A stretch of DNA of 25,608 nucleotides from positions 1 to 25,608 of the forward strand of contig CALYSG010000004.1 in NCBI GenBank assembly GCA_945485605.1, written 5' to 3'. Source of the DNA: an uncultured Clostridia bacterium. Lineage in GTDB: Bacteria > Bacillota > Clostridia > Oscillospirales > CAG-272. A program made the translations under genes and the position numbers. This document shows positions 7,258 to 15,845 of the stretch, piece by piece (the stretch's first letter is position 1; each line of letters begins with the position of its first letter). Below the pieces are notes generated by a model that saw only the letters and a list, made by a program, of their open reading frames with translations, was not told where the DNA came from and ran no database searches.

Positions 7258-9957
7258 ATGGCGCTGCAACATTTTTATTCAAGAGTCCCGGCGAAGATCA
7301 GTATGTACAACCGCACGGACAGCTTCGATACCTTCGCATGTTCTGCCGATGTGAGCAGAGACTTTGCGCTAAAAGAGCTTGCACAGGTCGACGATCTGAA
7401 ACTCACGGTTCATGAGATAGAAAAGATACGAGACGGTAAAATGCCTTCGGTCTTTTGCCAATTCCCCGCCCAAAACGGAGTTACGGTGCAAAGCAGGATC
7501 AGCTTCCTTCAGAGAGATTTCTCGGGAGAGAGAACCTCATACCTTGTACACTCTCTGATACTTGATGGTAAGGAGCGCGAGAACCTTCTGTTCTCACCCG
7601 ATGTAAATGCAATAAACAGTTCACTGTTTGTCACCGATCTCTCGGGCTTCAATATAACGGGCAGCGACGCGCGCCCCGACCGCGAATATCCTGAGCTCGA
7701 ATACATACCCGAACCTTTTGATAGCAACTCATTCATATTTTCAAAGACAGACGCAGACACACTTTATCGGTTCATATATGCGGTGCTCTCGGCTCTGACG
7801 GGAAGGACAAAGTGCGTTTATATCCTCAATGAGCACCCCGATGAGGTCCTTAAGATTGCCAATGCCGTCTTCTCGGTGCTTCCCGCTCACTTCAGAGCTG
7901 TTTTCTCATTCGCTACGAGCGTAAACAGCATCACGCAGTTTCCGTCAGTTAAGCTAAAGGGAATAAAGGGAGACCACTCGACCGTCCCAACACTCAAAGG
8001 ATGCTCTATAGAATTCTCAAAATACGGAGTGACCGGATTAAGAAACGAGGACATGCTCGCAAATATACGTACCGTGAAGCTGTTCTATGCCCTTTTGAAG
8101 AAGGACACGTTGCGACGCGAATATCTCGCTTTCACAAAATATATTGCAGATCACGATCCCGGACTTCTAGCGCTGAATCTCCGAAACCTCGGAGAGATAT
8201 CATTTCTCTTCATATGCGGTTGCGGACTCTTCGACATAAAAAACTTTGTCACGAATGACGAATCTCTTTTTGAACTGCTGTCACTTTACGAAACATTCAG
8301 GAATGCGCTCCCCGACGAATATCGAATGCGCATAATAAGTGCCGTGAATCGCTATCCGGAGGCGCGAAAGGAATATCCGAAAAAGATATTCGCAAAGCTC
8401 CAGCGCCTCTATCCCGGAGAGATCTATGTTACCCGCCGGATAATCATGGACGGTATGCTCGACCTCATTCATACCGAGGTCATGAGAGATAAGCTCTTCG
8501 GCTTTATAAAGCTTTTCTACGACAGAGAGGACGAAGAAACAAAAGCATCGATCCTAAGCCACCTCTGCGGAGTCTTCTACGGCGGATTTTTGCAACCGCA
8601 GATCCTCGCGTTCTTCCGTAGCTGCTTTGACAGCTGTTCGGAGGAATCAAAACGGCAGATATCCGAAAAGATCCTGCTCGCCATACGAACGAAGGCTATG
8701 AGAGGTCAGATAATCGACTTTTTCGACGCGATGTATACCTCGCTCGGCGAGACGGAAAAACAACTTCTATACGGGACAATCCTCGAACAGCTTCCCGAAG
8801 GAGACGAGGCATCGGCCGATCTGCTCGCCTTTGCCGATGCGCATATAGCAAGTGAAACGGAGGAATTCCGTTCGGATTTCTTCGCTGAACTTGCAAATGA
8901 AACAGACGCCGAACAGCGCCGTGCCGAACATCCTATGCTCAGAATGATCGCACGGTCGGGCGGCATATGCGAGGAAAATACCGCGAAAAGAATCATAACG
9001 GTATGCTCAAATCGCAAGATATTGCAAGAATACGTCGAACTCTTATTCTCCGGAAGTGCAAACGACGCCACGGAAGCGCTGCTGATGTTCTGCCGCCTCG
9101 AAGCATCGGCAAATGAAGTTCAAAAGGACAAACTCAGGACAACTGTAACGCAGAGCTTCCCGTCGGTCGCCGGGAAATATACAACTGTCAGCCTTGTAAG
9201 CGCGGCAAAAGCTCTCGAATGTACCGAAAACGGCAGAGAGCTTGCGATATTCTTCTATCAGTCGCTGATAAAACCGCTCATCAAAAAATCATTCTGCGAA
9301 ATATTCTCTGCCAAAAACAGCAGTATAACGGTCGAATCGCTGACCGACTTCGCAAACGGCGACGCCTCTCTCCGTGAATCGGATCAGTATAAAGTGCTTT
9401 GCAACTATCTCGGGTTCAAACAGTCGATCTCTTCCGGCAAATGCGGCGACGCGGTAGAATACGCATCAAAGCTTCCGAACGACAAAAAGCTCCGTGCCGC
9501 GATCGCAGCTTACGCGCGTAGAGACCTTGCCAATATCAATAAAAACACCTATACCGAGATCGTTCTGGAGCTTATTCTGAACTATCTGTCGACTGAAAAA
9601 TATTCCTCTGCCGAGTTTTACCGAAAGAATTCGGCCGTTCACGGCTTGACCGCAACGAAAAAAGAGCGTGAGGGAAAAGCCGTCAGTACAGCCTGCACTG
9701 TTCTCGAAGCCTGCCTTACCATAGACCTCCGATGCTCATCAGATCCGCAAATGAAGGCGGCGCTCACCGACGAAAGCTCGGGCGTGAGGGAAATATTGTC
9801 ATCGGTCGTTTCTGAATACGGAAAGCGTGCAGCTTCGGAGTTATCGGCGACCATTCAAAAAAGCGCCGATCCATCGGAATTTGCCGACTTCTGCACAACC
9901 ATCATAGAAGGTTCAAAACCGCGCGGCGGACTCTTCAGAAGGCTTTTCGGGAGATAA
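7258..9957 (+). CDS. Large protein of unknown function, GAP1-like N-terminal region
   Basis: This 899-residue cytoplasmic protein is the last gene of the pilus operon, 24 bases after pilB, with a strong AAAGGAGGT ribosome binding site. No signal peptide or transmembrane helix is seen. The first 250 residues recall, from memory, the GAP1-N/GAP1-M domains of GTPase-associated protein 1 in bacterial conflict systems: an opening QHFYSRVP, then DTFACSADVSRDF, then SGERTSYLVHSLILDG, and a later VLPAHFRAVFSFAT. The remaining 600 residues look all-helical and repeat-like. The C-terminus ends SKPRGGLFRRLFGR, a basic amphipathic tail suited to membrane contact. No GTPase or effector gene is adjacent. 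The role is unknown; a regulator or scaffold of the pilus machine is an inference from position only. Confidence 0.85.
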   Translation: MALQHFYSRVPAKISMYNRTDSFDTFACSADVSRDFALKELAQVDDLKLTVHEIEKIRDGKMPSVFCQFPAQNGVTVQSRISFLQRDFSGERTSYLVHSLILDGKERENLLFSPDVNAINSSLFVTDLSGFNITGSDARPDREYPELEYIPEPFDSNSFIFSKTDADTLYRFIYAVLSALTGRTKCVYILNEHPDEVLKIANAVFSVLPAHFRAVFSFATSVNSITQFPSVKLKGIKGDHSTVPTLKGCSIEFSKYGVTGLRNEDMLANIRTVKLFYALLKKDTLRREYLAFTKYIADHDPGLLALNLRNLGEISFLFICGCGLFDIKNFVTNDESLFELLSLYETFRNALPDEYRMRIISAVNRYPEARKEYPKKIFAKLQRLYPGEIYVTRRIIMDGMLDLIHTEVMRDKLFGFIKLFYDREDEETKASILSHLCGVFYGGFLQPQILAFFRSCFDSCSEESKRQISEKILLAIRTKAMRGQIIDFFDAMYTSLGETEKQLLYGTILEQLPEGDEASADLLAFADAHIASETEEFRSDFFAELANETDAEQRRAEHPMLRMIARSGGICEENTAKRIITVCSNRKILQEYVELLFSGSANDATEALLMFCRLEASANEVQKDKLRTTVTQSFPSVAGKYTTVSLVSAAKALECTENGRELAIFFYQSLIKPLIKKSFCEIFSAKNSSITVESLTDFANGDASLRESDQYKVLCNYLGFKQSISSGKCGDAVEYASKLPNDKKLRAAIAAYARRDLANINKNTYTEIVLELILNYLSTEKYSSAEFYRKNSAVHGLTATKKEREGKAVSTACTVLEACLTIDLRCSSDPQMKAALTDESSGVREILSSVVSEYGKRAASELSATIQKSADPSEFADFCTTIIEGSKPRGGLFRRLFGR

Positions 9958-9964
9958 AAACATA

Positions 9965-10008
9965 AGAGACAGCTACCGTTTGACGGTAACTGTCTCTGTT
10001 TTCATTTT
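9965..10008. terminator. Bidirectional terminator between converging operons
   Basis: AGAGACAG (9965-9972) pairs with CTGTCTCT (9990-9997), and TACCG (9974-9978) pairs with CGGTA (9984-9988), with one mismatch between them and a 5-base loop. On the + strand it is followed by GTTTTCATTTTT. On the - strand it is followed by TATGTTTTT. It ends the pilus operon and overlaps the stop codon side of the converging acetyltransferase gene. Confidence 0.85.
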
Positions 10009-10784
10009 TCACCGCTGTTGAGGCTGTCGGTAAATCCGATGCTCTTATATGTAAGTTCAACCCACGCCGGTCTGAAACCGCAGTTAATCGCGTTCCGCAC
10101 AGACGCAATATTAGACCATGCCGCGCAATAGAACGGCACTTTACCTCTTTTGAAGGTCTCGGCAGCGAGGTGCGAAGTCAGTGCCGATGCGACGCCGTGC
10201 CTTCTGTATGCCGGCAGTACATCGATCCCTATTTGCCACATCGAATCGCAGTCGGCTGAGCATCCGGCAAGACCTATCAGTCTTTCTCCGTCGTAAGCTC
10301 CCACGCAGAGCATATCAAGCTCACGACGCTTTTTACATAGGGCGTTGCTCCATTCATCGGTATAAAGCGCATCAAACTCTCCTTTTTCAAGAACGCGAAG
10401 CTCAAAACCGCAATCAAAAACCGACAATTCATCCGAATCGGGCAAAAAATATTCTGCCATAAAACAGGCGCGAAGACCTTCTGTAAGAAAAGCGTCATTC
10501 AGAACGTAAAGTCCGGGAGTTTCAAAGCACTTTTCTATGCTGAACCGGCTGATATATTCCGATACGCGTCTCACGTAACCTTCACCGACCGACGCGACTA
10601 TATTGCTGCCGTATGAGATAAGATTGCAGTCAAACGGGAGCTCAAGATACTTTCTCGCCCTCCGGTCTGCCGCTGATATGACCGTAATGTTTTCGGCACG
10701 CATAAAATCCCGCGCCTCACACCCGGCATCAATTGCAGACTGCCGCATAGCAATTTCAATTATTCTGTCTTTTGAAAAGCTCAT
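10002..10784 (-). CDS. GNAT-family N-acetyltransferase
   Basis: This 260-residue protein has a C-terminal GNAT fold at about residues 125-250. Motif A, which binds the acetyl-CoA pyrophosphate, reads IDVLPAYRRHGVASALTSHL. A following NIASVRNAINCGF segment is the usual motif B region. The N-terminal half is an extra domain that I cannot name. The start is ATG 10784, which overlaps the nitroreductase stop as ATGA; the longer TTG start at 10793 is rejected. It is the second gene of a two-gene unit. The substrate is unknown. Confidence 0.85.
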   Translation of the reverse strand: MSFSKDRIIEIAMRQSAIDAGCEARDFMRAENITVISAADRRARKYLELPFDCNLISYGSNIVASVGEGYVRRVSEYISRFSIEKCFETPGLYVLNDAFLTEGLRACFMAEYFLPDSDELSVFDCGFELRVLEKGEFDALYTDEWSNALCKKRRELDMLCVGAYDGERLIGLAGCSADCDSMWQIGIDVLPAYRRHGVASALTSHLAAETFKRGKVPFYCAAWSNIASVRNAINCGFRPAWVELTYKSIGFTDSLNSGEK

Positions 10785-11302
10785 TTCACACAAATAATTC
10801 GCCCCGCCTTGCGTTCGGAAGCCTCCGTAAGTACTCCGTCGGGATATCCTACGATAAGGTGTCCGATGCCCTCGTAATTGTCCTCGATCCCGAGCGAACG
10901 AAGGATCTCTTTCCCTTCCTCACTGTCAAATTCCTCCTTCGCCCGGTGGATCCAACAGCTTCCGAGCCCGAGAGCGTGAGCCTCAAGCATCATATTCCCC
11001 ATAACGAGACTTCCGTCGTATACATAAGTACTGTATTCGCGGTTGCTCAGCACGACAAAAAGCGCGGGCGCACCGTAAAATGGGTCACCGTCGCACCCCA
11101 TTATCGCAGCGTTCATCGCAGAAAGCCTGTCTCGAAGAGCCTTGTCCGTGATCTGAAGAATAAGAGTTCCCTGCCGTCCCCTTCCGCTCGCAGCAAAAAG
11201 CCCCGCTTCTGCTATCTTATCAAGAAACTCCTGCGGTACTGCATCGGGTCTGTAGCTTTTGACGCTCCTTCTCTTTTTTATGTTTTCAAGAATTTTGTCC
11301 AT
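10781..11302 (-). CDS. Nitroreductase-family flavoprotein
   Basis: This 173-residue protein matches the FMN-dependent nitroreductase fold. RRSVKSYRPDAVP (about residues 11-23) is the N-terminal FMN phosphate-contact motif. FYGAPALFVVLS and LVMGNMMLEAHALGLGSCWI are the conserved core strand and helix, and the C-terminus holds IGHLIVGYPD. It probably reduces quinone- or nitro-type substrates with NAD(P)H; the true substrate cannot be told. The start follows AAAGGGG and a consensus promoter lies about 35 bases upstream. It overlaps the acetyltransferase gene by four bases. Confidence 0.9.
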   Translation of the reverse strand: MDKILENIKKRRSVKSYRPDAVPQEFLDKIAEAGLFAASGRGRQGTLILQITDKALRDRLSAMNAAIMGCDGDPFYGAPALFVVLSNREYSTYVYDGSLVMGNMMLEAHALGLGSCWIHRAKEEFDSEEGKEILRSLGIEDNYEGIGHLIVGYPDGVLTEASERKAGRIICVK

Positions 11303-11334
11303 AGCTTGTCCCCTTTCTTTTTTATAACGGATTC

Positions 11335-11363
11335 ATTATACTATTTTTTATCGGAGGTGTCAA
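11335..11363 (-). promoter_or_regulatory. Consensus sigma-A promoter of the nitroreductase/GNAT unit
   Basis: Read on the minus strand, TTGACA (11358-11363) and TATAAT (11335-11340) are separated by exactly 17 bases. Transcription should start near 11328, about 25 bases before the start codon. It begins just beyond the guaA terminator, so this unit has its own promoter and is not part of the purine operon. Confidence 0.9.
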
Positions 11364-11378
11364 TAAAAGACCTCTGAC

Positions 11379-11413
11379 AAAAAAGATCAGGCCCGCAAAA
11401 TGCAGGACCGTTC
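11379..11413 (-). terminator. Intrinsic terminator of the purine/pyrimidine operon
   Basis: On the minus strand, GAACGGTCCTGC pairs imperfectly with GCGGGCCTGATC around an ATTTT loop (11385-11413), followed by TTTTTT (11379-11384). It lies 17 bases after the guaA stop. Confidence 0.75.
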
Positions 11414-11429
11414 TTTTTATTATATAATA

Positions 11430-12956
11430 TCAGCACCACTCAATGGTAGCGGGCGGCTTTCCCGTTATATCATAGACAACTCTGCCTGCGCCCTTGACCT
11501 CGTTGACGATCCTCGAGGATACTCGTCCGAGCACACGGTAGGGTATCTGCGTGAATTCACAGGTCATAAAGTCTGAGGTCTTCACGGCTCTGAGCGCTAT
11601 CGTGTAATCGTACGTTCTGAAATCTCCGACGACTCCGACCGAGCGGGTGTCGGTAAGGACCGCAAAGTACTGATCGGCGCGGACTCTCGTACGCTCAAGC
11701 TCCTCGCGGAATATGGCATCCGCCTCGCGCAGAATGTCAAGCTTCTCCTTCGTGATCTCACCGATGACTCTAACTGCAAGTCCGGGACCGGGGAAGGGCT
11801 GACGGCAGACGAACTTCGCGGGAAGCCCGAGCTGTTTACCGAGTGCACGCACTTCATCCTTAAATAGGCTTCTCAGCGGCTCGACGATCCCCTCAAATTT
11901 CATATCTTCGGGAAGTCCTCCGACATTGTGATGGCTCTTTATCGTCGCCGCCTTGCTGCCGCCCGATTCGATGACATCGGGATATATCGTTCCCTGAGCA
12001 AGGAATTTCACGTTCGGGAGCTTTCTTGCTTCCTCTTCAAATACCCTTACGAACTCTGCGCCGATGATCTTGCGCTTCTTCTCGGGATCGGTCACTCCGC
12101 TGAGTGCCGCAAGGAACCTGTCCTCCGCGTTCACCCGGATAAAGTGAAGGTCTCTGCCCTTGAACGCCTCTTCGACTTCGTCGCCCTCATTCTTTCTCAT
12201 GAGTCCGTGGTCGACGAAAATGCAGTGAAGCTGACCGGGAACCGCCTTTGAAAGCAGTGCCGCGCAAACCGAGGAGTCAACGCCCCCCGAAAGTCCGAGA
12301 AGAACATGAGCATCACCGACCTGATTGCGGCATTTCTCTATCAGCTCTTTTTCAAGATTCTTGAGATCGTAGTCGCCCTTAGCCCCGCATACTCCGTAAA
12401 GGAAATTACGGATCATCGGTGTACCGTTCGGGGTGCTCTCTACCTCGGGGTGGAACTGAACACCGTAAAGACGCTTCGACGGATTCTGGATCGCCGCATT
12501 CGGGCAATCTATCGTCTTTGCGACAGAGCTGAAGCCGTCAGGAAGCTTTACTATCTGATCGGTATGACTCATAAGTCCTACCTGCTCTGAGGTAAGCCCT
12601 TCAAACAGCACCGAGGAATTGTCAACGATCATCTTGGTCTTTCCGTACTCACCGCCGGCACAGGGCGCGACCTCTCCCCCGACAGACCACGCGAGGAGCT
12701 GGCTTCCGTAGCAAATGCCGAGCACCGGAATACCGAGATTGAATACCTCTTTATCGCATCTCGGCGAATCGGGGAGGTAGACGCTGTTAGGACCGCCCGT
12801 AAGTATTATTCCTATCGGGTTTATCTTCTTTATCTCATCGACCGAGATGGTATCTCCCGGCTTGACTACGGAATAGACCTTACATTCTCTAACACGACGG
12901 GCGATAAGCTCCTTGTACTGCCCACCGAAATCAAGTATAAGAACAGTTTGATTCAT
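11430..12956 (-). CDS. guaA: GMP synthase (glutamine-hydrolysing)
   Basis: It converts XMP, glutamine and ATP to GMP. The N-terminal class I glutamine amidotransferase domain shows GICYGSQLLAW with nucleophile Cys82, and a later FHPEV for the catalytic His/Glu. The PP-loop ATP site is LSGGVDSSV, and the C-terminal dimerisation domain ends KPPATIEWC (most homologues end in Glu). The length of 508 is normal. The start is ATG 12956, giving MNQTVLILDFGGQY, with AAGG 8 bases upstream. The frame runs open about 40 codons further upstream, but that extension is not typical of GuaA. It is the last gene of the operon. Confidence 0.97.
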   Translation of the reverse strand: MNQTVLILDFGGQYKELIARRVRECKVYSVVKPGDTISVDEIKKINPIGIILTGGPNSVYLPDSPRCDKEVFNLGIPVLGICYGSQLLAWSVGGEVAPCAGGEYGKTKMIVDNSSVLFEGLTSEQVGLMSHTDQIVKLPDGFSSVAKTIDCPNAAIQNPSKRLYGVQFHPEVESTPNGTPMIRNFLYGVCGAKGDYDLKNLEKELIEKCRNQVGDAHVLLGLSGGVDSSVCAALLSKAVPGQLHCIFVDHGLMRKNEGDEVEEAFKGRDLHFIRVNAEDRFLAALSGVTDPEKKRKIIGAEFVRVFEEEARKLPNVKFLAQGTIYPDVIESGGSKAATIKSHHNVGGLPEDMKFEGIVEPLRSLFKDEVRALGKQLGLPAKFVCRQPFPGPGLAVRVIGEITKEKLDILREADAIFREELERTRVRADQYFAVLTDTRSVGVVGDFRTYDYTIALRAVKTSDFMTCEFTQIPYRVLGRVSSRIVNEVKGAGRVVYDITGKPPATIEWC

Positions 12957-12998
12957 TTTTATAGCCTTGGTTTTCGCGTTTGCGAAAGCTTCCTTTCT
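12957..12998 (-). repeat. Leader element copy 1 (upstream of guaA)
   Basis: Read on the minus strand, AGAAAGGAAGCTTTCGC (12982-12998) is identical to a 17-mer upstream of the ANTAR gene. The following 20-odd bases are also similar up to the ATG (CGAAA-x2-CA-x-GG-x-TA-x2-AAAATG). TTTCGC and GCGAAA can form a hairpin just after the 17-mer. It resembles a duplicated 5' leader or ribosome-binding region. Confidence 0.5.
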
Positions 12999-13104
12999 TT
13001 TCTGAGTTGGGGACAGGCTTTTCGGATCAGAACGATCGCCCATCGGACGACGAAAGCCGCAAAACTCCGTCTGAAAGATCAATCCTTCAAACTTTCCCCT
13101 ATTA

Positions 13105-14376
13105 TCAGTCTATCTTTACGTATTCTTCTCTGTCTGCACCGACCGAGACATACTCGATACGGCATCCGACAGCCTTCTCAAGGTAGCTTATATAGTTCTT
13201 CGCTGCCTGCGGCAGGTCATCGTACTTTCTGCACTTTGAGACATCGCCGAAGCCGTCAAGGTATTCTATAACCGGCTTTGCGCGATTGAGCCTGTCGCCG
13301 ATCGGGAACTTCGTCGTGATCTCTCCGTCGACATCGTAAGCCACGCAGACCGGGATCTTATCAAGATAGGAAAGCACGTCGAGCTTCGTCAGCGCAATGC
13401 TGTCCGCTCCCTGTACCTCTACGCCATAGCGAGACGCGGGAACATCAAACGGACCGACGCGGCGGGGTCTTCCGGTAGCGGCACCGTATTCGCCTCCGGC
13501 AGCGCGGAGCTTCTCGGCTTCCTCACCGAACATCTCTGCGGTGAAGGGCCCCTCTCCGACGCAGGTCGAATAAGCCTTCATAATTCCGATAGTATTCGTG
13601 AGCTTAAAGCCCGGGATACCGGCACCGACCGTTGCATAGCCGGCAAGAGTCGTAGAGGACGAGGTGTAGGGGTAAATACCGAATTCTATATCGCGGAGTG
13701 CGCCGAGCTGAGCCTCGAACATAACGCGTTTTCCGGCTCTGACCGCCTCGGTAAGATATGTGGTAACATCGGTCACGAAGGGCTTCACGACACTTCCGTA
13801 TGTGTCGAGCCAGGCAATCATTTCATCGGCGTTGACCGGCTCATGTCCGTAGCCCGTAACGGTGATATTCTTCCATTTGACGATATCGCGCACCTTCTCG
13901 GCAAGCTTGTCCCTATCTTCAAGAAGATCACCCATGCGGATGCCCTTCTTCATATATTTGTCGGCGTAAACGGGAGCGATACCACGGCGAGTCGAGCCGA
14001 ACTTCTTATCTGCAAGGCGCTCCTCCTCCATAATATCCTGCATCTTATGGTAAGGCATACAGATTATCGCCTTTTCGCTGATCTTAAGATTTTCGGGAGT
14101 GATCGAGATACCCTTGTCTGTCAGCTTCTTCATCTCACCGACGAGATGCTCGATATCGATTACCATTCCGTTCCCCATCACGTTTACGGTAGTATCACGC
14201 AGAATACCCGACGGAAGAAGGTTAAGAATAAACATTCCCTTCTCATTAACAACGGTGTGGCCCGCGTTGTTACCGCCCTGATAGCGGCAAATAATGTCGT
14301 AATCGGACGAAAGAAGGTCAACCATTCTGCCCTTTCCTTCATCACCCCAGTTGATTCCGACGATTGCAGTAAGCAT
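13105..14376 (-). CDS. purA: Adenylosuccinate synthetase
   Basis: It joins IMP and aspartate with GTP to give adenylosuccinate, the first of two steps to AMP. The glycine-rich GTP loop reads INWGDEGKGRMVDLLS near the N-terminus; most homologues have QWGDEGKGK here. NAGHTVV and the GTRR/ATGRPRRVGPFD regions follow. The start is ATG 14376, behind GGAGGAA; the longer in-frame ATG at 14403 lies inside the purB end and is rejected. The length of 423 is normal. It sits 19 bases after purB, the enzyme of the next reaction. Confidence 0.97.
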   Translation of the reverse strand: MLTAIVGINWGDEGKGRMVDLLSSDYDIICRYQGGNNAGHTVVNEKGMFILNLLPSGILRDTTVNVMGNGMVIDIEHLVGEMKKLTDKGISITPENLKISEKAIICMPYHKMQDIMEEERLADKKFGSTRRGIAPVYADKYMKKGIRMGDLLEDRDKLAEKVRDIVKWKNITVTGYGHEPVNADEMIAWLDTYGSVVKPFVTDVTTYLTEAVRAGKRVMFEAQLGALRDIEFGIYPYTSSSTTLAGYATVGAGIPGFKLTNTIGIMKAYSTCVGEGPFTAEMFGEEAEKLRAAGGEYGAATGRPRRVGPFDVPASRYGVEVQGADSIALTKLDVLSYLDKIPVCVAYDVDGEITTKFPIGDRLNRAKPVIEYLDGFGDVSKCRKYDDLPQAAKNYISYLEKAVGCRIEYVSVGADREEYVKID

Positions 14377-14395
14377 TTTATATTCCTCCAAAAAT

Positions 14396-15829
14396 TTATA
14401 CATTCACGTCAGCACTGATCTTTCCCGCAAAAGCCTCGCTGTTGTCCGCGAGCACCTCTCTTATGTAAGAAAGGTACTCTTCTGTCTGTTCCTCGGCTCT
14501 TCCGGTAAATCTTCCGTTCTTTATTATAGCGTTAATATCCTCCCGTGTCAAGCCGAAAACCGGATCTGATGCTATTCTGTCGAGAAGATCGTTATCTCCG
14601 CCCTCTGTCTTTATACGCTTACCGGCGTCTACCGAATGACGGCGTATCGCCTCATGAAGGATCTGACGGTCTCCGCCTGCCTTCACGCAGTGCATGAGGA
14701 TATTCTCTGTCGCCATGAAGGGAAGCTCCTCCATAAGGTGCTTTTCAATAACCTTCGGATAAACGGTTACGCCGCTTATCACGTTGATGTATAGCGAAAG
14801 TATGCCGTCTGTGGCAAGGAAAGCCTCCGGTATGCTTATGCGACGGTTCGCCGAGTCATCAAGGGTGCGCTCAAGCCACTGCGTTCCGGCGGTCATGGCG
14901 GGGTTCATCGTATCTGCAATAACGAAACGTGCGAGCGAAGAGATACGTTCACTGCGCATCGGATTGCGCTTGTACGCCATGGCAGACGAGCCTACCTGAC
15001 CCGATTCAAAGGGCTCGTCGAATTCCTTGAGATGCGAAAGAAGCCTTATATCTCCCGAAAATTTCTGTGCGCTCTGCGCGATACCCGAGAGCACCGACAG
15101 CGTGAAATAGTCTACCTTTCTCGAATACGTCTGTCCGCTGACGGCATAAGACGCTTCAAAGCCCATCTTTTCGGCAACCATTTTTTCGAGAGCCTTTACC
15201 TTCTCGCCGTCACCGTTGAAAAGTTCAAGGAAGCTCGCCCCCGTCCCCGTCGTTCCGCGGCAACCGAGAAGCTTTAGGTTTGCGACTGTGTAATCAAGTC
15301 TTTCGAGATCCATCATAAGATCCTGGATCCAGAGCGTCGCACGCTTGCCGACAGTCGTAGGCTGTGCCGCCTGAAAATGCGTGTATGCAAGAGTCTGAAG
15401 CGACTTGTACTTTTCTGCGAAATCGGCGAGTGACTTTATCGCCGCAAGGAGCTTTCTGCGTATATGAAGCAGCGCCTCTCTCTGAATTATTATATCGGTA
15501 TTATCTCCTACGTAGCAGCTTGTCGCGCCAAGATGAATGATCGGCTTAGCCTCGGGACAGGCAACCCCATAGGCATAGATATGAGCCATGACATCGTGCC
15601 TTATCTCTCTCTCGCGGCGGTCGGCGACCTCGTAATCAATATCATCGACATGAGCCTTAAGCTCCTCTGTCTGTGCATCGGTTATATCGAGTCCGAGCTC
15701 CTTCTCGCTCTCGGCAAGGGCGACCCAAAGACGCCGCCAAGTCGAGAATTTCTTATTGTCCGAGAATATTTCCTGCATCTCCCGGCTCGCATAGCGGCGG
15801 CAGAGCGGATTTTCGTATATATCGTGCAT
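14396..15829 (-). CDS. purB: Adenylosuccinate lyase
   Basis: It splits adenylosuccinate to AMP and fumarate, and SAICAR to AICAR, in purine synthesis. The fumarase/aspartase-superfamily signature is GSSAMAYKRNPMRSERI at about residue 285. Upstream regions HLGATSCYVGDNTDI and THFQAAQPTTVGKR are also typical. The length of 477 fits the longer PurB type. The start follows AAGGAGAGG. It is 16 bases after pyrG, in one transcript. Confidence 0.97.
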   Translation of the reverse strand: MHDIYENPLCRRYASREMQEIFSDNKKFSTWRRLWVALAESEKELGLDITDAQTEELKAHVDDIDYEVADRREREIRHDVMAHIYAYGVACPEAKPIIHLGATSCYVGDNTDIIIQREALLHIRRKLLAAIKSLADFAEKYKSLQTLAYTHFQAAQPTTVGKRATLWIQDLMMDLERLDYTVANLKLLGCRGTTGTGASFLELFNGDGEKVKALEKMVAEKMGFEASYAVSGQTYSRKVDYFTLSVLSGIAQSAQKFSGDIRLLSHLKEFDEPFESGQVGSSAMAYKRNPMRSERISSLARFVIADTMNPAMTAGTQWLERTLDDSANRRISIPEAFLATDGILSLYINVISGVTVYPKVIEKHLMEELPFMATENILMHCVKAGGDRQILHEAIRRHSVDAGKRIKTEGGDNDLLDRIASDPVFGLTREDINAIIKNGRFTGRAEEQTEEYLSYIREVLADNSEAFAGKISADVNV

Positions 15830-15845
15830 AGCCTCTCCTTAAAAA

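Noticed and set aside
10772..11377. 201-codon open frame on the plus strand
   Set aside because: It is antisense to the nitroreductase and its promoter. The opposite strand has clear family motifs, a promoter and a ribosome binding site.
12957..13082. N-terminal extension of guaA
   Set aside because: GuaA proteins begin at the amidotransferase domain. The extension is leader sequence shared with another gene, although a short translated leader cannot be excluded.
13105..14376. PurA nucleotide-loop variant (INWGDEGKGR instead of QWGDEGKGK) as a loss-of-function sign
   Set aside because: The essential GDEGKG core and NAGHTV motif are intact and the gene is full length, so this looks like lineage variation.
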